Part shown: piece by piece, positions 7,738 through 15,548 of the stretch
Numbering within the stretch: position 1 is the first letter of the stretch
Layout: the number at the start of each line of letters is the position of its first letter
NCBI GenBank assembly: GCA_040220895.1
Contig: JAVJVY010000022.1
Coordinates: 1-64,000, forward strand
Direction: 5' to 3'
Source: UBA11591 sp040220895
GTDB taxonomy: Bacteria > Bacteroidota > Bacteroidia > Flavobacteriales_E > Vicingaceae
Length of the DNA stretch: 64,000 nt
The notes under the pieces: model-generated
The model's database searches: none
Seen by the model: the letters and a program-made list of their open reading frames with translations, nothing else
Told to the model about the DNA's origin: nothing
Program-made: the position numbers and the translations under genes

Positions 7738-8256
7738 ATGAAGTATTTTATTGATATGACATTGGCATTTTTTATTGACTGCTTTATTGCATTCACAGTT
7801 GTTATGCTGATTATTCAATGGTCAATCTTAAGCCATTTAAGAGACTCTATCGGAATAACAGACATATGGTTTCAAAATAGTATAAACATGCAATTATATG
7901 TTCTAACTAGCATTTCAATCCCGGTTTGGATGTACTTCGCTTATTTTGACTCTGAAAAATCAAAAGGAACATTCGGAAAAAGGATTTTTAAGCTAGAAGT
8001 CAGAGACAATAAAAATCAAAAAATAAGCTTTGGAAAATCTCTACTTAGAACAATTTCAAAATTGTTGCCTTGGGAAATAGCTCACATTGGGGTAATCTTT
8101 CCAACACCGATATATTATGAGAATGAACCAGCGGTTCGAATATTATCATATGTCGGACTCTTACTTTTTACAATTTATGTTATTAGTATTTGGACAGATT
8201 CAAGGAAACAAACAATTTATGATAAGGTAATTGGAACAGTAGTATCGAAAATATAA
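7738..8256 (+). CDS. RDD family membrane protein
   Basis: The 172-residue protein has hydrophobic segments near 5-28, 45-65 and 135-155, plus the RDD-family features GTFGKRIFKLEVRD in the middle and IYDKVIGTVV at the end. The family is poorly characterised; some members are Na+(Li+)/H+ antiporters. The function here is open. It is the only gene in its cassette, starting 24 nt after R'. Confidence 0.75.
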   Translation: MKYFIDMTLAFFIDCFIAFTVVMLIIQWSILSHLRDSIGITDIWFQNSINMQLYVLTSISIPVWMYFAYFDSEKSKGTFGKRIFKLEVRDNKNQKISFGKSLLRTISKLLPWEIAHIGVIFPTPIYYENEPAVRILSYVGLLLFTIYVISIWTDSRKQTIYDKVIGTVVSKI

Positions 8257-8264
8257 AAAACTGC

Positions 8265-8447
8265 ACACAACAAAACCTATAGGCAATGCGGATTGACGAG
8301 ATAACCGAAAGGTCGGTGCTATTAATCCGCCAAAACACCGCTTTGACGTTTTTGTAGAATAAAAATAAAAACATAAAACAAAGGTCTGTGTAAAATCGAA
8401 AAGTTCGGGTATGAAAACCCCAACTACTCATAGCCTAAACGTTAGGG
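8265..8447 (+). repeat. attC-like site J
   Basis: R'' is ACACAAC (8265-8271) and R' is GTTAGGG (8441-8447). The left arm ACCTATAGGCAATGCGG and the right arm CAACTACTCATAGCC are partly complementary, and the right arm is shared with site F. GTTAGGG matches the reverse complement of ACCTAAC (9108-9114) at six of seven positions across the hicAB cassette. Confidence 0.55.
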
Positions 8448-8464
8448 TCAATTTTTTGTTTTTC

Positions 8465-8803
8465 TTACTCGCTTTGTAGTGCTTTTCTGAGGGCGTTTTC
8501 CACAAATTTGTTTAGTGACATTCTTTTAGAGATGGCTTTTCTGGCAGCAAGTCGATGCAGATTCATGGGCACTCTCACATTGAACTGTCCTTTGTATTCC
8601 TTTTCAGGACTTTTACCTATTGATTCGCATGTTTTAATGTAATCGTCAACTGATTCAATAAAGGCTTTCTTTAATTCATCAACGGTCTCGCCTTCAAAAG
8701 AGACTAAATCATTTATGCCAAGAATTTTACCGTAGAAAGTGGAATCCTCATCACTATACTCAACTTGTCCTCTGTAGTCTTTGTATTTTAATAAATTACT
8801 CAT
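8465..8803 (-). CDS. hicB: HicB-family antitoxin
   Basis: The 112-residue protein has an N-terminal HicB fold (FYGKILGINDLVSFEGETV, then LKKAFIESVDDYI) and a C-terminal ribbon-helix-helix segment (FNVRVPMNLHRLAARKA..SLNKFVENAL) for DNA binding. It should neutralise HicA and repress the hicAB promoter. It overlaps hicA by 8 bp. It is one of only two intact genes in the array on the minus strand. Confidence 0.85.
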   Translation of the reverse strand: MSNLLKYKDYRGQVEYSDEDSTFYGKILGINDLVSFEGETVDELKKAFIESVDDYIKTCESIGKSPEKEYKGQFNVRVPMNLHRLAARKAISKRMSLNKFVENALRKALQSE

Positions 8804-9041
8804 TTGCGTCTAGGTTTAAATGTTCTATTACTAGTTCAATCATGTAAGCTTTCAATATCTTTCTGGGATGCGGTTCATGAAGGCTTATTACTGCGCCCTC
8901 TTTATTAATAAACTTTCGTCTTGAACCACTCCCTACTTGTTCCTCATATCCGTAATATTTTAAAACCTTCTGTAACTCGGCCCAAGTAAAATCCTTTGGT
9001 TTTGAAAGTAATTTTTGTATAAGTTTTTCAATTTTCGACAA
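8796..9041 (-). CDS. hicA: HicA-family toxin
   Basis: The 81-residue protein has the HicA double-stranded-RNA-binding-like fold: FTWAELQKVLKYYGY, GSGSRRKF, then ISLHEPHPRKILKAYMI. Known HicA toxins cleave mRNA; here the histidines available are in LHEPHP. The only usable start is TTG at 9041. It precedes hicB in one operon. The pair has its own promoter and sits backwards in the cassette, as is common for toxin-antitoxin genes in integrons, where it would help hold the array in place. Confidence 0.85.
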   Translation of the reverse strand: MSKIEKLIQKLLSKPKDFTWAELQKVLKYYGYEEQVGSGSRRKFINKEGAVISLHEPHPRKILKAYMIELVIEHLNLDANE

Positions 9042-9042
9042 A

Positions 9043-9092
9043 TGTAACTATTTTTCAGTTACAAATATATGAACAATTTTGATTTAATCAAA
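9043..9092 (-). promoter_or_regulatory. hicAB promoter with inverted-repeat operator
   Basis: On the minus strand a -33-like TTTG (9092-9089) is followed after 19 nt by TATATTTG (9069-9062), matching the Bacteroidota TTTG/TAnnTTTG pattern. A perfect 7-bp inverted repeat, TGTAACT (9043-9049) and AGTTACA (9057-9063), sits just downstream, across the likely transcription start and immediately before hicA. This is a plausible site for autoregulation by HicB's ribbon-helix-helix domain. Confidence 0.5.
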
Positions 9093-9107
9093 ACAAACCC
9101 AAACTCC

Positions 9108-9371
9108 ACCTAACGGCCATAGTGTTGGTCGTTTTCCCCATGATAAAACTTTAACTTAGTTCTCTAAACTAAAATGACACCACGGCTGCCTGCTTGCCGT
9201 TTGGGATGAAAAAGATTTTGTACACAAAGACATTTTGTAGCAAAAGCCAACTTCACCTGCAGCAGGCAAGCCTGCTTGCCGTTTGGGATGAAAAAGATTT
9301 TGTACACAAAGACATTTTGTAGCAAAAGCCAACTTCACCTTCAGCAGGCAAGTTAGCTATGAGCGTGTACT
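9108..9371 (+). repeat. attC-like site K enlarged by a tandem repeat
   Basis: R'' is ACCTAAC (9108-9114), followed by GGCCATAG. The right arm is GCTATGAGC (9355-9363) and the closing box is GTGTACT (9365-9371), apparently GTTGTAC with one T lost. The centre holds two 82-bp tandem copies (9188-9351). The 400-nt interval 9042-9441 contains only this site and the hicAB control region; no gene is seen in it. Confidence 0.4.
9188..9351. repeat. 82-bp tandem direct repeat, two copies
   Basis: Copy 1 is 9188-9269 and copy 2 is 9270-9351. They differ at one position seen near the end (G at 9259, T at 9341). Each begins GCCTGCTTGCC and ends CAGCAGGCAA, so the junction forms a GGCAAG/CTTGCC hairpin. 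The near identity points to a recent duplication. The unit encodes nothing convincing. Confidence 0.75.
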
Positions 9372-9441
9372 TAATTTTAAAATGGAAACTGCAGCAATTC
9401 AGACTTAAGATCGTCTGGCTAACAAATATTAATTCAATACT

Positions 9442-10443
9442 GTGAAAAATTATTGCTCAACAATATTCATTTCAATCATATTCATATTTTCTACAAATAT
9501 GACAAAAGGTCAAACAGCAATGGATTCATCAATAACCTATATTCACTCAGATAAAGCAAGTTTTACTTCAAAGTTGATACAAAGCATGTCCTCTCTCTTT
9601 GGGGTAAAAAAGGGTGGTGATATAATTAAAAAGGTAAATCAAAGTACATCAACTGAAGTGCCTACTTCCGTTCCAAAATCCATGTACAAAAAGTATGATA
9701 TTCAGGAATCCATTGTAAATAATAGAAAAGTTTGGACAATCAAACCCAAGGAAAACGTTTCTGACAAGGTTATTCTCTATTTACATGGCGGAGTTTATGT
9801 ATCTACAATAAAAAAGTACCACTGGAAGTTTGCCGAAGAACTTCTCCTTAAAACAAATGCAACTATAGTGATACCGGATTATCCGTTAGCTCCAGGTTCA
9901 AATTGTGAAAATGCAATAGATCTTGTTGGTCAGGTGTATCAGGAATTACTTAAAAAACACTCACCGGAAAACATTGACTTGATGGGTGACTCATCTGGAG
10001 GAGGCCTTGCGCTGGGCTTTGCCATGTATTTGAGCAAAGAAAACAAACCTCAACCCAATCAAATCATCTTACTCTTCCCATGGTTGGATGTGACAATGAG
10101 TAATGAGGACATATTGGAAATTGACAAAAAGGATAAAATGCTTGGTATAGAACCGTTGCAAATAGCAGGAAAGGCATTTGCCGGAGAACTTGACTTGAAA
10201 GACTATCGGATAAGTCCGATCTATGGAGACTTTTCAGAATTAGGGAAGATTTCTGTTTTTATTGGAACGCATGATTTGCTTGTTGCAGACTGCAGAAAGC
10301 TTAAAAGCATAACTAAGACATCAAATATTTCAATGAATTATTTTGAATATCCTAAAATGTTTCATGGTTGGGTTATCCTTACAAGCATGAAGGAATCTAA
10401 AGTTGCTGTTAATCAGATAAGTGCATTGATAAATAATGAATAA
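9442..10443 (+). CDS. Secreted alpha/beta hydrolase (HSL/acetyl-esterase type)
   Basis: The 333-residue protein starts at a GTG and has a signal peptide (about 1-24, ending MTKGQ). The hormone-sensitive-lipase family markers are in order: YLHGGVYV, DYPLAPGS, GDSSGGGLA (nucleophile Ser), IGTHDLLVADC (acid) and MFHGWVIL (His). It should hydrolyse short-chain esters or similar substrates in the periplasm. A palindromic GCCTGCC repeat follows the stop, then the next site. Confidence 0.8.
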   Translation: MKNYCSTIFISIIFIFSTNMTKGQTAMDSSITYIHSDKASFTSKLIQSMSSLFGVKKGGDIIKKVNQSTSTEVPTSVPKSMYKKYDIQESIVNNRKVWTIKPKENVSDKVILYLHGGVYVSTIKKYHWKFAEELLLKTNATIVIPDYPLAPGSNCENAIDLVGQVYQELLKKHSPENIDLMGDSSGGGLALGFAMYLSKENKPQPNQIILLFPWLDVTMSNEDILEIDKKDKMLGIEPLQIAGKAFAGELDLKDYRISPIYGDFSELGKISVFIGTHDLLVADCRKLKSITKTSNISMNYFEYPKMFHGWVILTSMKESKVAVNQISALINNE

Positions 10444-10450
10444 AAAGAAA

Positions 10451-10471
10451 GCCTGCCTACCGCAGGCAGGC
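10451..10471. repeat. REP-like palindrome
   Basis: Arms GCCTGCC (10451-10457) and GGCAGGC (10465-10471) flank a 7-nt loop. Related GCCTGC-type palindromes lie at 9188-9280, inside site O at 14819-14846 and at 54101-54124, so this is a dispersed short repeat of the genome. It overlaps the R'' of site L by two bases. Confidence 0.5.
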
Positions 10472-10540
10472 ACAACACTATGAAAATGCATTAAAACGCA
10501 TTTTACATTTAACGGTGGGGCAATGAAATACGCGTTTCAC
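10470..10540 (+). repeat. Weak attC-like site L
   Basis: R'' is GCACAAC (10470-10476) and R' is probably GTTTCAC (10534-10540). An internal AAAATGC/GCATTTT hairpin is present. The stem pairing next to the boxes is poor, so this call is weak. R'' would fit a GTTGTGC start, close to the damaged box at 9365. Confidence 0.3.
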
Positions 10541-10581
10541 ACTATTACATTTATTTGGTAGAAATATAATTTAAGATATAG

Positions 10582-10965
10582 ATGCTCTCATACCTTTCTA
10601 CCCCACTATACCTGACAATTGGATTTTTTCTCTTGACTGTTTTGACGCTATTGATTTTTGGTAAAGACCAAGCCGAAAGTTTGTGGAACATTGGAGGAAT
10701 TGTTTTTGGTTGCTATATCATCTTCAGTTCTATTCTTATTTTGTTTATTGATGTGGCGAGGTGGGGTTATTTTTTTTCTATTATGGGTTATTCTGTACTT
10801 TATCTCATTTTTACCGGCATTTCAATACAAATAATAATTCAGGTCAAGCAAATCCCTGGTTCTAATGAGTCTGCCATGGTATTCTTGATTATAATGTTTC
10901 ATCCTATTGTTCTGCTTTTTTTAAAATTTATCAAATGGTTGTTTTCAATACTTGCGCAAAAATGA
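10582..10965 (+). CDS. Hypothetical membrane protein, four TM segments
   Basis: The 127-residue, almost entirely hydrophobic protein has four predicted membrane helices and one short charged loop (FGKDQAESLW, about residues 27-36). No family is recognised. The stop lies 3 nt before the photolyase-like gene, so the two are probably co-transcribed. Confidence 0.55.
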   Translation: MLSYLSTPLYLTIGFFLLTVLTLLIFGKDQAESLWNIGGIVFGCYIIFSSILILFIDVARWGYFFSIMGYSVLYLIFTGISIQIIIQVKQIPGSNESAMVFLIIMFHPIVLLFLKFIKWLFSILAQK

Positions 10966-10968
10966 AAA

Positions 10969-12453
10969 ATGAAAGCAATTAATCTAATTTTTCCAAATCA
11001 GCTTTTTACTAGTAGTCCGCTTTTGGAAAATAATCATGAGAATTACCTCATTGAGGAATTTCTCTTTTTTAAGCAATACAAATTTCACAAACAAAAAATT
11101 GCCTTTCACAGAGCCTCTATGAAAGCTTACCAAAATCACCTTCAAGGCTTAAACTTAACGGTTCATTACATAGACTCAACCAATATTTTGTCGGATATAA
11201 GGCAGTTTCATCAAGAGATCAAGGCCAAAGACATATATCTAGTAAACCTAATAGAACCCAATGATGATTGGCTGGAGCACCGAGTTAATACACTCTCCGG
11301 TATTTGTGAAATTAAGATCCATGCAAACCCGCAATTCCTTAACAGTAAAGAAGACTTAGCCGGTTTTTTCAGAAAAGAGAAAAAATCCTTTTTTCAAACT
11401 ACCTTTTACAAGCAGCAACGCAAAAAGCTGGGAATTCTAATTGATGAAGAACAAAAGCCAATTGGTGGTAAATGGACGTATGACGCTGAAAACAGAAAAA
11501 AGTACCCCCCAAGCAAAGTGCCACCAAAAGTAAATTTTCCGCCTGGAACTGAGGCGTGGGACGAAGCAGTTAATTATACCATGACTGGATTTGCTGAAAA
11601 TCCAGGAAGCATCTCGAAAGACAGATTATACCCCATTACACATGAAGAAGCCTGTGATTGGCTTGAACAATTTTTGACTTATCGCTTCCATGATTTTGGA
11701 ATATACGAAGATGCCATTGTAAAAGATTCTTCCATTCTTAACCACAGTATTCTTTCACCACTATTGAACGTGGGACTTATCCTGCCAATGGATATTGTAA
11801 ACCGCACGCTTTCATTTTCTAAAGAAAAGGGCATCCCTATCAATTCAACGGAGGGTTTCATTCGGCAAATAATTGGCTGGCGCGAATTTATCCGTGGAAT
11901 GTATTTATGCAAGGGCAGATTCTCCCGAACCAGAAATTTTTTTGGCTTCGATCGTAAAATCCCAAAATCCTTTTACGACGGCACCACAGGCATAGAACCC
12001 ATTGATCATACCATAAAGAAAGTGCTTGAAACCGGGTATTGCCATCACATAGAAAGACTGATGGTTCTTGGAAATTTCATGCTCCTTTGTGAATTTGATC
12101 CAGATGAAGTTTACCGTTGGTTTATGGAATTGTTTATTGATGCTTACGATTGGGTAATGGTTCCCAATGTATATGGCATGTGCCTGTTTGCAGATGGAGG
12201 GACGTTCGCCACTAAACCTTATATCGGAGGGTCAAACTACATTAGAAAAATGAGCAATTACCCAAAAGGAGAATGGGAGCAAGTGTGGGATGGTCTTTTT
12301 TGGCGTTTTGTCATAAAGCATGAAGCGTTTTTTCGCACAAATCCAAGGACGGCTATGTTAGTTCATTCACTCAATAAAATGTCAAATGAAAAACGAGAAA
12401 ACCACATTCAACATGCAGATTCGTTTATAAATAGGCAATTAAACGCTGTGTAA
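10969..12453 (+). CDS. Cryptochrome/photolyase family protein (PhrB-like) lacking the Fe-S ligands
   Basis: The 494-residue protein has the N-terminal DPRP domain (NLIFPNQLFTSS, residues 4-15) and the C-terminal FAD-binding helical domain of FeS-type bacterial cryptochromes/(6-4) photolyases: IIGWREFIRGMY, TGYCHHIERLMVLGNFML and FADGGTFATKPYIGGSNYI. In Fe-S members the next stretch is a Tyr-Cys-x-Gly-Cys loop with another Cys downstream. Here it reads NYPKGEWEQVWDGLFWRF, shorter and without those cysteines, so a [4Fe-4S] cluster is unlikely. It should bind FAD and repair DNA in light or act as a photoreceptor. It is an unusually large gene for a cassette. Confidence 0.8.
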   Translation: MKAINLIFPNQLFTSSPLLENNHENYLIEEFLFFKQYKFHKQKIAFHRASMKAYQNHLQGLNLTVHYIDSTNILSDIRQFHQEIKAKDIYLVNLIEPNDDWLEHRVNTLSGICEIKIHANPQFLNSKEDLAGFFRKEKKSFFQTTFYKQQRKKLGILIDEEQKPIGGKWTYDAENRKKYPPSKVPPKVNFPPGTEAWDEAVNYTMTGFAENPGSISKDRLYPITHEEACDWLEQFLTYRFHDFGIYEDAIVKDSSILNHSILSPLLNVGLILPMDIVNRTLSFSKEKGIPINSTEGFIRQIIGWREFIRGMYLCKGRFSRTRNFFGFDRKIPKSFYDGTTGIEPIDHTIKKVLETGYCHHIERLMVLGNFMLLCEFDPDEVYRWFMELFIDAYDWVMVPNVYGMCLFADGGTFATKPYIGGSNYIRKMSNYPKGEWEQVWDGLFWRFVIKHEAFFRTNPRTAMLVHSLNKMSNEKRENHIQHADSFINRQLNAV

Positions 12454-12460
12454 CGTTACA
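12449..12460 (+). repeat. 12-bp palindrome, possible collapsed attC-like site
   Basis: TGTAACGTTACA is a perfect palindrome overlapping the photolyase stop. It looks like an R'' (TGTAAC) joined directly to an R' (GTTACA) with the middle of the site missing. This is suggestive only, since 12-bp palindromes also occur by chance. Confidence 0.25.
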
Positions 12461-12516
12461 TAAAAACCATTTAAACGCTTTATGCCAAGCCTTTTAAATT
12501 ATTAAAAACTAAATAT

Positions 12517-12975
12517 ATGAATCCGATACATAACAAATATGCCTCAGCTGAATCACTGACATTATTTGATGGTATGACTCTGAAAATACTGTTAAGTGCT
12601 TCTGACACAAATGGACTCCAAGCGGTATTTGAAGACATAGTTGAACCGGGACTTGGACCAGGACGACACATACACCACAAGCAAGACGAAACTTTTCTTT
12701 TCTTAGAAGGAACGTTTGATGTAGAGATTGATGGACAGCGCTATAACATGTCAGCCGGCGATACCGCTTTTATTCCGAAAGGATCAGTTCATGCGTGGAA
12801 AAATGTTGGAGATGGAGTTGGTCGTTTACGCTATATATTCTCACCTGCATTGAACATTGAAGAAATGTTCAGAGATATTCATGCGGCGAATGAACTTGGC
12901 GGAATGACGGATGAATTAATGCAAAAACTTGCACAAGATTACCCAGAACAGCAAACAGTTGGGCCACCGATTTAG
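12517..12975 (+). CDS. Cupin-domain protein
   Basis: The 152-residue protein has cupin motif 1, PGRHIHHKQDETFLFLEGTF (metal-binding His pair, Glu and Gly), and motif 2, GDTAFIPKGSVHAWKN. It probably forms a beta-barrel binding a divalent metal. Cupins range from sugar isomerases to dioxygenases; no reaction can be assigned. It ends 15 nt before site M. Confidence 0.8.
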   Translation: MNPIHNKYASAESLTLFDGMTLKILLSASDTNGLQAVFEDIVEPGLGPGRHIHHKQDETFLFLEGTFDVEIDGQRYNMSAGDTAFIPKGSVHAWKNVGDGVGRLRYIFSPALNIEEMFRDIHAANELGGMTDELMQKLAQDYPEQQTVGPPI

Positions 12976-12989
12976 AAGAAAAAAACTAC

Positions 12990-13056
12990 TGGCAACAATG
13001 TATATAAAATCATAGCGACCTTCGGGCCGCTGAGCTTCATATATTAAAGGTTGCGT
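12990..13056 (+). repeat. attC-like site M
   Basis: R'' is TGGCAAC (12990-12996) and R' is GTTGCGT (13050-13056). At 67 bp it equals site H in length and shares the AATGTATATAAAATCATA-type left arm, with CATATATT on the right. The matching upstream R' (GTTGCCA) is absent, consistent with a damaged junction near 12449. Confidence 0.5.
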
Positions 13057-13075
13057 TTAATTAAAAACCAATAAT

Positions 13076-13718
13076 ATGAGAATTGTGCTTTTTTTTATTT
13101 TTAATATTCGCTTTACCAAAGCCTGGGATTTCTCAATTTGAATGTGATAGACATTACGTTTTTGACCTAAGAGATAGTATCATTAATTCAAGTCCAGTAG
13201 TTGTTTTCAAGATGCACACGGATACGAATACAATGAATCTAGGTTCTTATACCTCATTAAGTTTTATAGATCAGAATTCAGATACTTTAAATCAATATCC
13301 TTTTTATTCCTGTAATCTCCCTGTTGCAAATACACCATCTGATACTCTGGAATATGTGTTATGGTGCGATAACGGATTTACTAGATTCCCTTCAAACTTT
13401 GATGGAATTTTGCTTGCGACGGTCCCATATTGCGAAATCCCCTACAATTACACAATCCTATCTACCCCAAATTTAACTGTTCAGGACATTAGCATTCGAA
13501 TATTTCCAAATCCGTTTACAAACGAAATTGAGATAATCAATGAAACCCAAACGAAATTGACGGAAATAAAGATCTATGATTCTGCAGGTGCTTAGATATT
13601 AACCCAAGATCAAAACTTAACTAAAGTTAAAATGCATTCAGCAAAAAAAGGGGTTTACATTTTGAAATTCTTTTCAAATGATAAAGAAATTGGTAAAAAG
13701 AAAATCATTAAGAACTAA
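13076..13718 (+). pseudogene. Decayed gene for a secreted protein with T9SS type A sorting domain
   Basis: The ATG at 13076 lies 20 nt after R'. A run of eight T at 13089-13096 puts the start and the rest of the gene in different frames; seven T would give a normal signal peptide ending in GISQ. The body (from 13083 in frame) continues to IFPNPFTNEIEI..IYDSAGA, the start of a type IX C-terminal sorting domain. It is then cut by TAG 13593-13595. The domain continues in frame (KKGVYILKFF) to TAA 13716. Two lesions indicate decay. Slippage in the T-run could once have been phase variation. Confidence 0.6.
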
Positions 13719-13784
13719 ACACGACAAGTGCGCATATGGTCAGCTCTCCCTTTGGTCGGCCCGCCACATACACTCGCGTTAGCT
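13719..13784 (+). repeat. attC-like site N
   Basis: R' is GTTAGCT (13778-13784). The left part GTGCGCATATGG pairs with CCACATACAC on the right. The opening box is degenerate (ACGACAAG). GTTAGCTC (13778-13785) is the perfect reverse complement of GAGCTAAC (14807-14814) beyond the next gene. Confidence 0.45.
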
Positions 13785-13881
13785 CCAATTACTAAATAAC
13801 ATTTGATTTACATTAATTTACAGTAATTAAGACACGTTTGTTTTCCTTCCGTGTACATTTATAATTGACCATCAAACAAAA

Positions 13882-14790
13882 ATGGAATTCATGCAAAACA
13901 AAATCCTAATTACCCTGTGCATATTATGTCTTGATATATTCACCTCTTGTGCTCAGGGCAACACAGAAGTTGAAAAAATCGAAGTAGAAAAATCTACAGA
14001 AAAGCAAGAACCTCACAGCTATGGCGGATGGTATTGCCCTGATAATCTAGGTGGCTTTCCGGCAGTGGATATTAAAGATTGGAACAGTGTTCCTGTTGTC
14101 AATGGGAGAATGGCCACTAAAGAAGAAACTCAAAATGGCACCTCTTTGATCGACGTTGACCTTGAAAAATATCCGAACGCAAAACCCCTTGATTTGAAAA
14201 TGCCTAAACTGGCACGATATTACAATAGGTCTTCAAGAAAAGAAGAAATCATTATTGTTATACAAGCTTTAAAAATCTCTAATGATTCGATTGTGGGTTT
14301 TAGATATTTAAATGGAGGAAATGGGAGTGCCCGATTAAGTGAGGTTAAGTTTCTTTCAAATAATGAGATAGATAACATGGCAACTTCGCACTTCGTTACA
14401 CTTAGCATCGACGTTAACGCTACTAAAGATGAAATATGGGACATTCTTACAAATCCCAAGTATTACGAGATCCTTCAGCCCATTTTTGACAAAGAAAATT
14501 CGATTGGGGCCGGTAAGATGAATTCACCGAAAGTTAACTTCAACTATAATAATGCGGGCACCATTACTTCAGAGTTTGCTGGCGATTTATATGGGAATAA
14601 ATACATCCAAATTGATGCTGAACTGGGTAATAATCAGTATGTTGAAAAATTCCTTGTAGGTGAAAATCAAGAAACAAAAAAATCAGAAATAGTCCTTGTT
14701 TGTGGTCCTTATGGCGATGATTTTGAAAGTCAAAAAAGTATTATTAATAGCTGGGCTCAAAAAGTAAAAGAATTAAGTGAAAAACAATAA
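13882..14790 (+). CDS. Lipoprotein with C-terminal SRPBCC-like domain
   Basis: The 302-residue protein has a lipoprotein signal (hydrophobic stretch ending FTSC, Cys at about residue 23). Residues about 45-160 form an unrecognised domain (GGWYCPDNLGGFPAVDI). Residues about 170-300 begin SHFVTLSIDVNATKDEIWDI and match the START/SRPBCC opening, ending in an amphipathic helix. It is probably anchored in a membrane facing the periplasm and binding a hydrophobic ligand. It fills a cassette with perfectly matching end boxes. Confidence 0.65.
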   Translation: MEFMQNKILITLCILCLDIFTSCAQGNTEVEKIEVEKSTEKQEPHSYGGWYCPDNLGGFPAVDIKDWNSVPVVNGRMATKEETQNGTSLIDVDLEKYPNAKPLDLKMPKLARYYNRSSRKEEIIIVIQALKISNDSIVGFRYLNGGNGSARLSEVKFLSNNEIDNMATSHFVTLSIDVNATKDEIWDILTNPKYYEILQPIFDKENSIGAGKMNSPKVNFNYNNAGTITSEFAGDLYGNKYIQIDAELGNNQYVEKFLVGENQETKKSEIVLVCGPYGDDFESQKSIINSWAQKVKELSEKQ

Positions 14791-14807
14791 CAATGGCTTT
14801 AAACTAG

Positions 14808-14936
14808 AGCTAACAATACCTGCCTGCAATGCCTACGGCAGACAGGTAAACCCTAGCCACAGTGGGTTAGGTTAACTCTGCGCTACTTATTATCTTTATG
14901 GAAACAAAGGGTTCGGTATTTAGCCTAACATTTGGT
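14808..14936 (+). repeat. attC-like site O, invaded by a REP-like palindrome
   Basis: R'' is AGCTAAC (14808-14814). From about 14846 it follows site A closely (AAACCCTAGCCACAGTGGG, TTATCTTTATGGAAACAAA, GGGTTCGGTATTTAGCC). A CCTGCCTGC..GCAGACAGG palindrome (14819-14846) replaces the left arm. The closing box reads ATTTGGT (14930-14936), with A in place of the cleavage-site G. Confidence 0.5.
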
Positions 14937-14986
14937 GTGGTATAATAAGACCTATGCTGAAACAATAGTTTTAAACCAGATGTTCA

Positions 14987-15505
14987 TTGAATAAAAAAAT
15001 CTTTTTTATCGCAGGATTGATTGCAATTTTGATTGCTAATCAAGGATACTCACAGATTAATTATTCAATAAAAGCCGAGACTGGATTTTTAAAATATCAA
15101 TTCAATACAGTTAAAATTGATCCTGGTCCAAATTGGAAAGGATACTATTTAGATGAAAAAAATGGCGTCGACATAAATATTATAAATGGATTAGACTTTA
15201 AAAACAAAATATTTACTGGAATTGGACTCGGGTATTTAAATTTTGAAGGGGTAAGCGGATTCTCAATATTTTCGGATTTTGAATATTTGCCTCTAACATC
15301 CAGATTGGCTCCGTTGTTTAACTTAAAAATAGGATATAGTCATATATGGAATCAATATGAGAATGGCACAGGGACAGGGCTGGGAGAATTATATTTGGGG
15401 TTAAATTTTAGGCTTACAGATAACATTGATATTTATGCCAAATCAGGTTTTTCAATAACCCAACAATCGCTGCTAACACCTATTAGATTTGGAATTAGAT
15501 TCTAA
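14987..15505 (+). CDS. Outer-membrane beta-barrel protein
   Basis: The 172-residue protein (TTG start) has a signal peptide ending near NQGYSQ and alternating hydrophobic/polar strands rich in Gly and aromatics (IFTGIGLGYLNFEG, ELYLGLNFRL). It ends in Phe (IRFGIRF), the usual terminal residue of outer-membrane barrels. It is probably a small PorT/OmpW-like barrel of unknown function. Confidence 0.65.
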   Translation: MNKKIFFIAGLIAILIANQGYSQINYSIKAETGFLKYQFNTVKIDPGPNWKGYYLDEKNGVDINIINGLDFKNKIFTGIGLGYLNFEGVSGFSIFSDFEYLPLTSRLAPLFNLKIGYSHIWNQYENGTGTGLGELYLGLNFRLTDNIDIYAKSGFSITQQSLLTPIRFGIRF

Positions 15506-15548
15506 TCATTGGTCATTTGATATTAAAAAAGCATTACGCTCCAGATCA

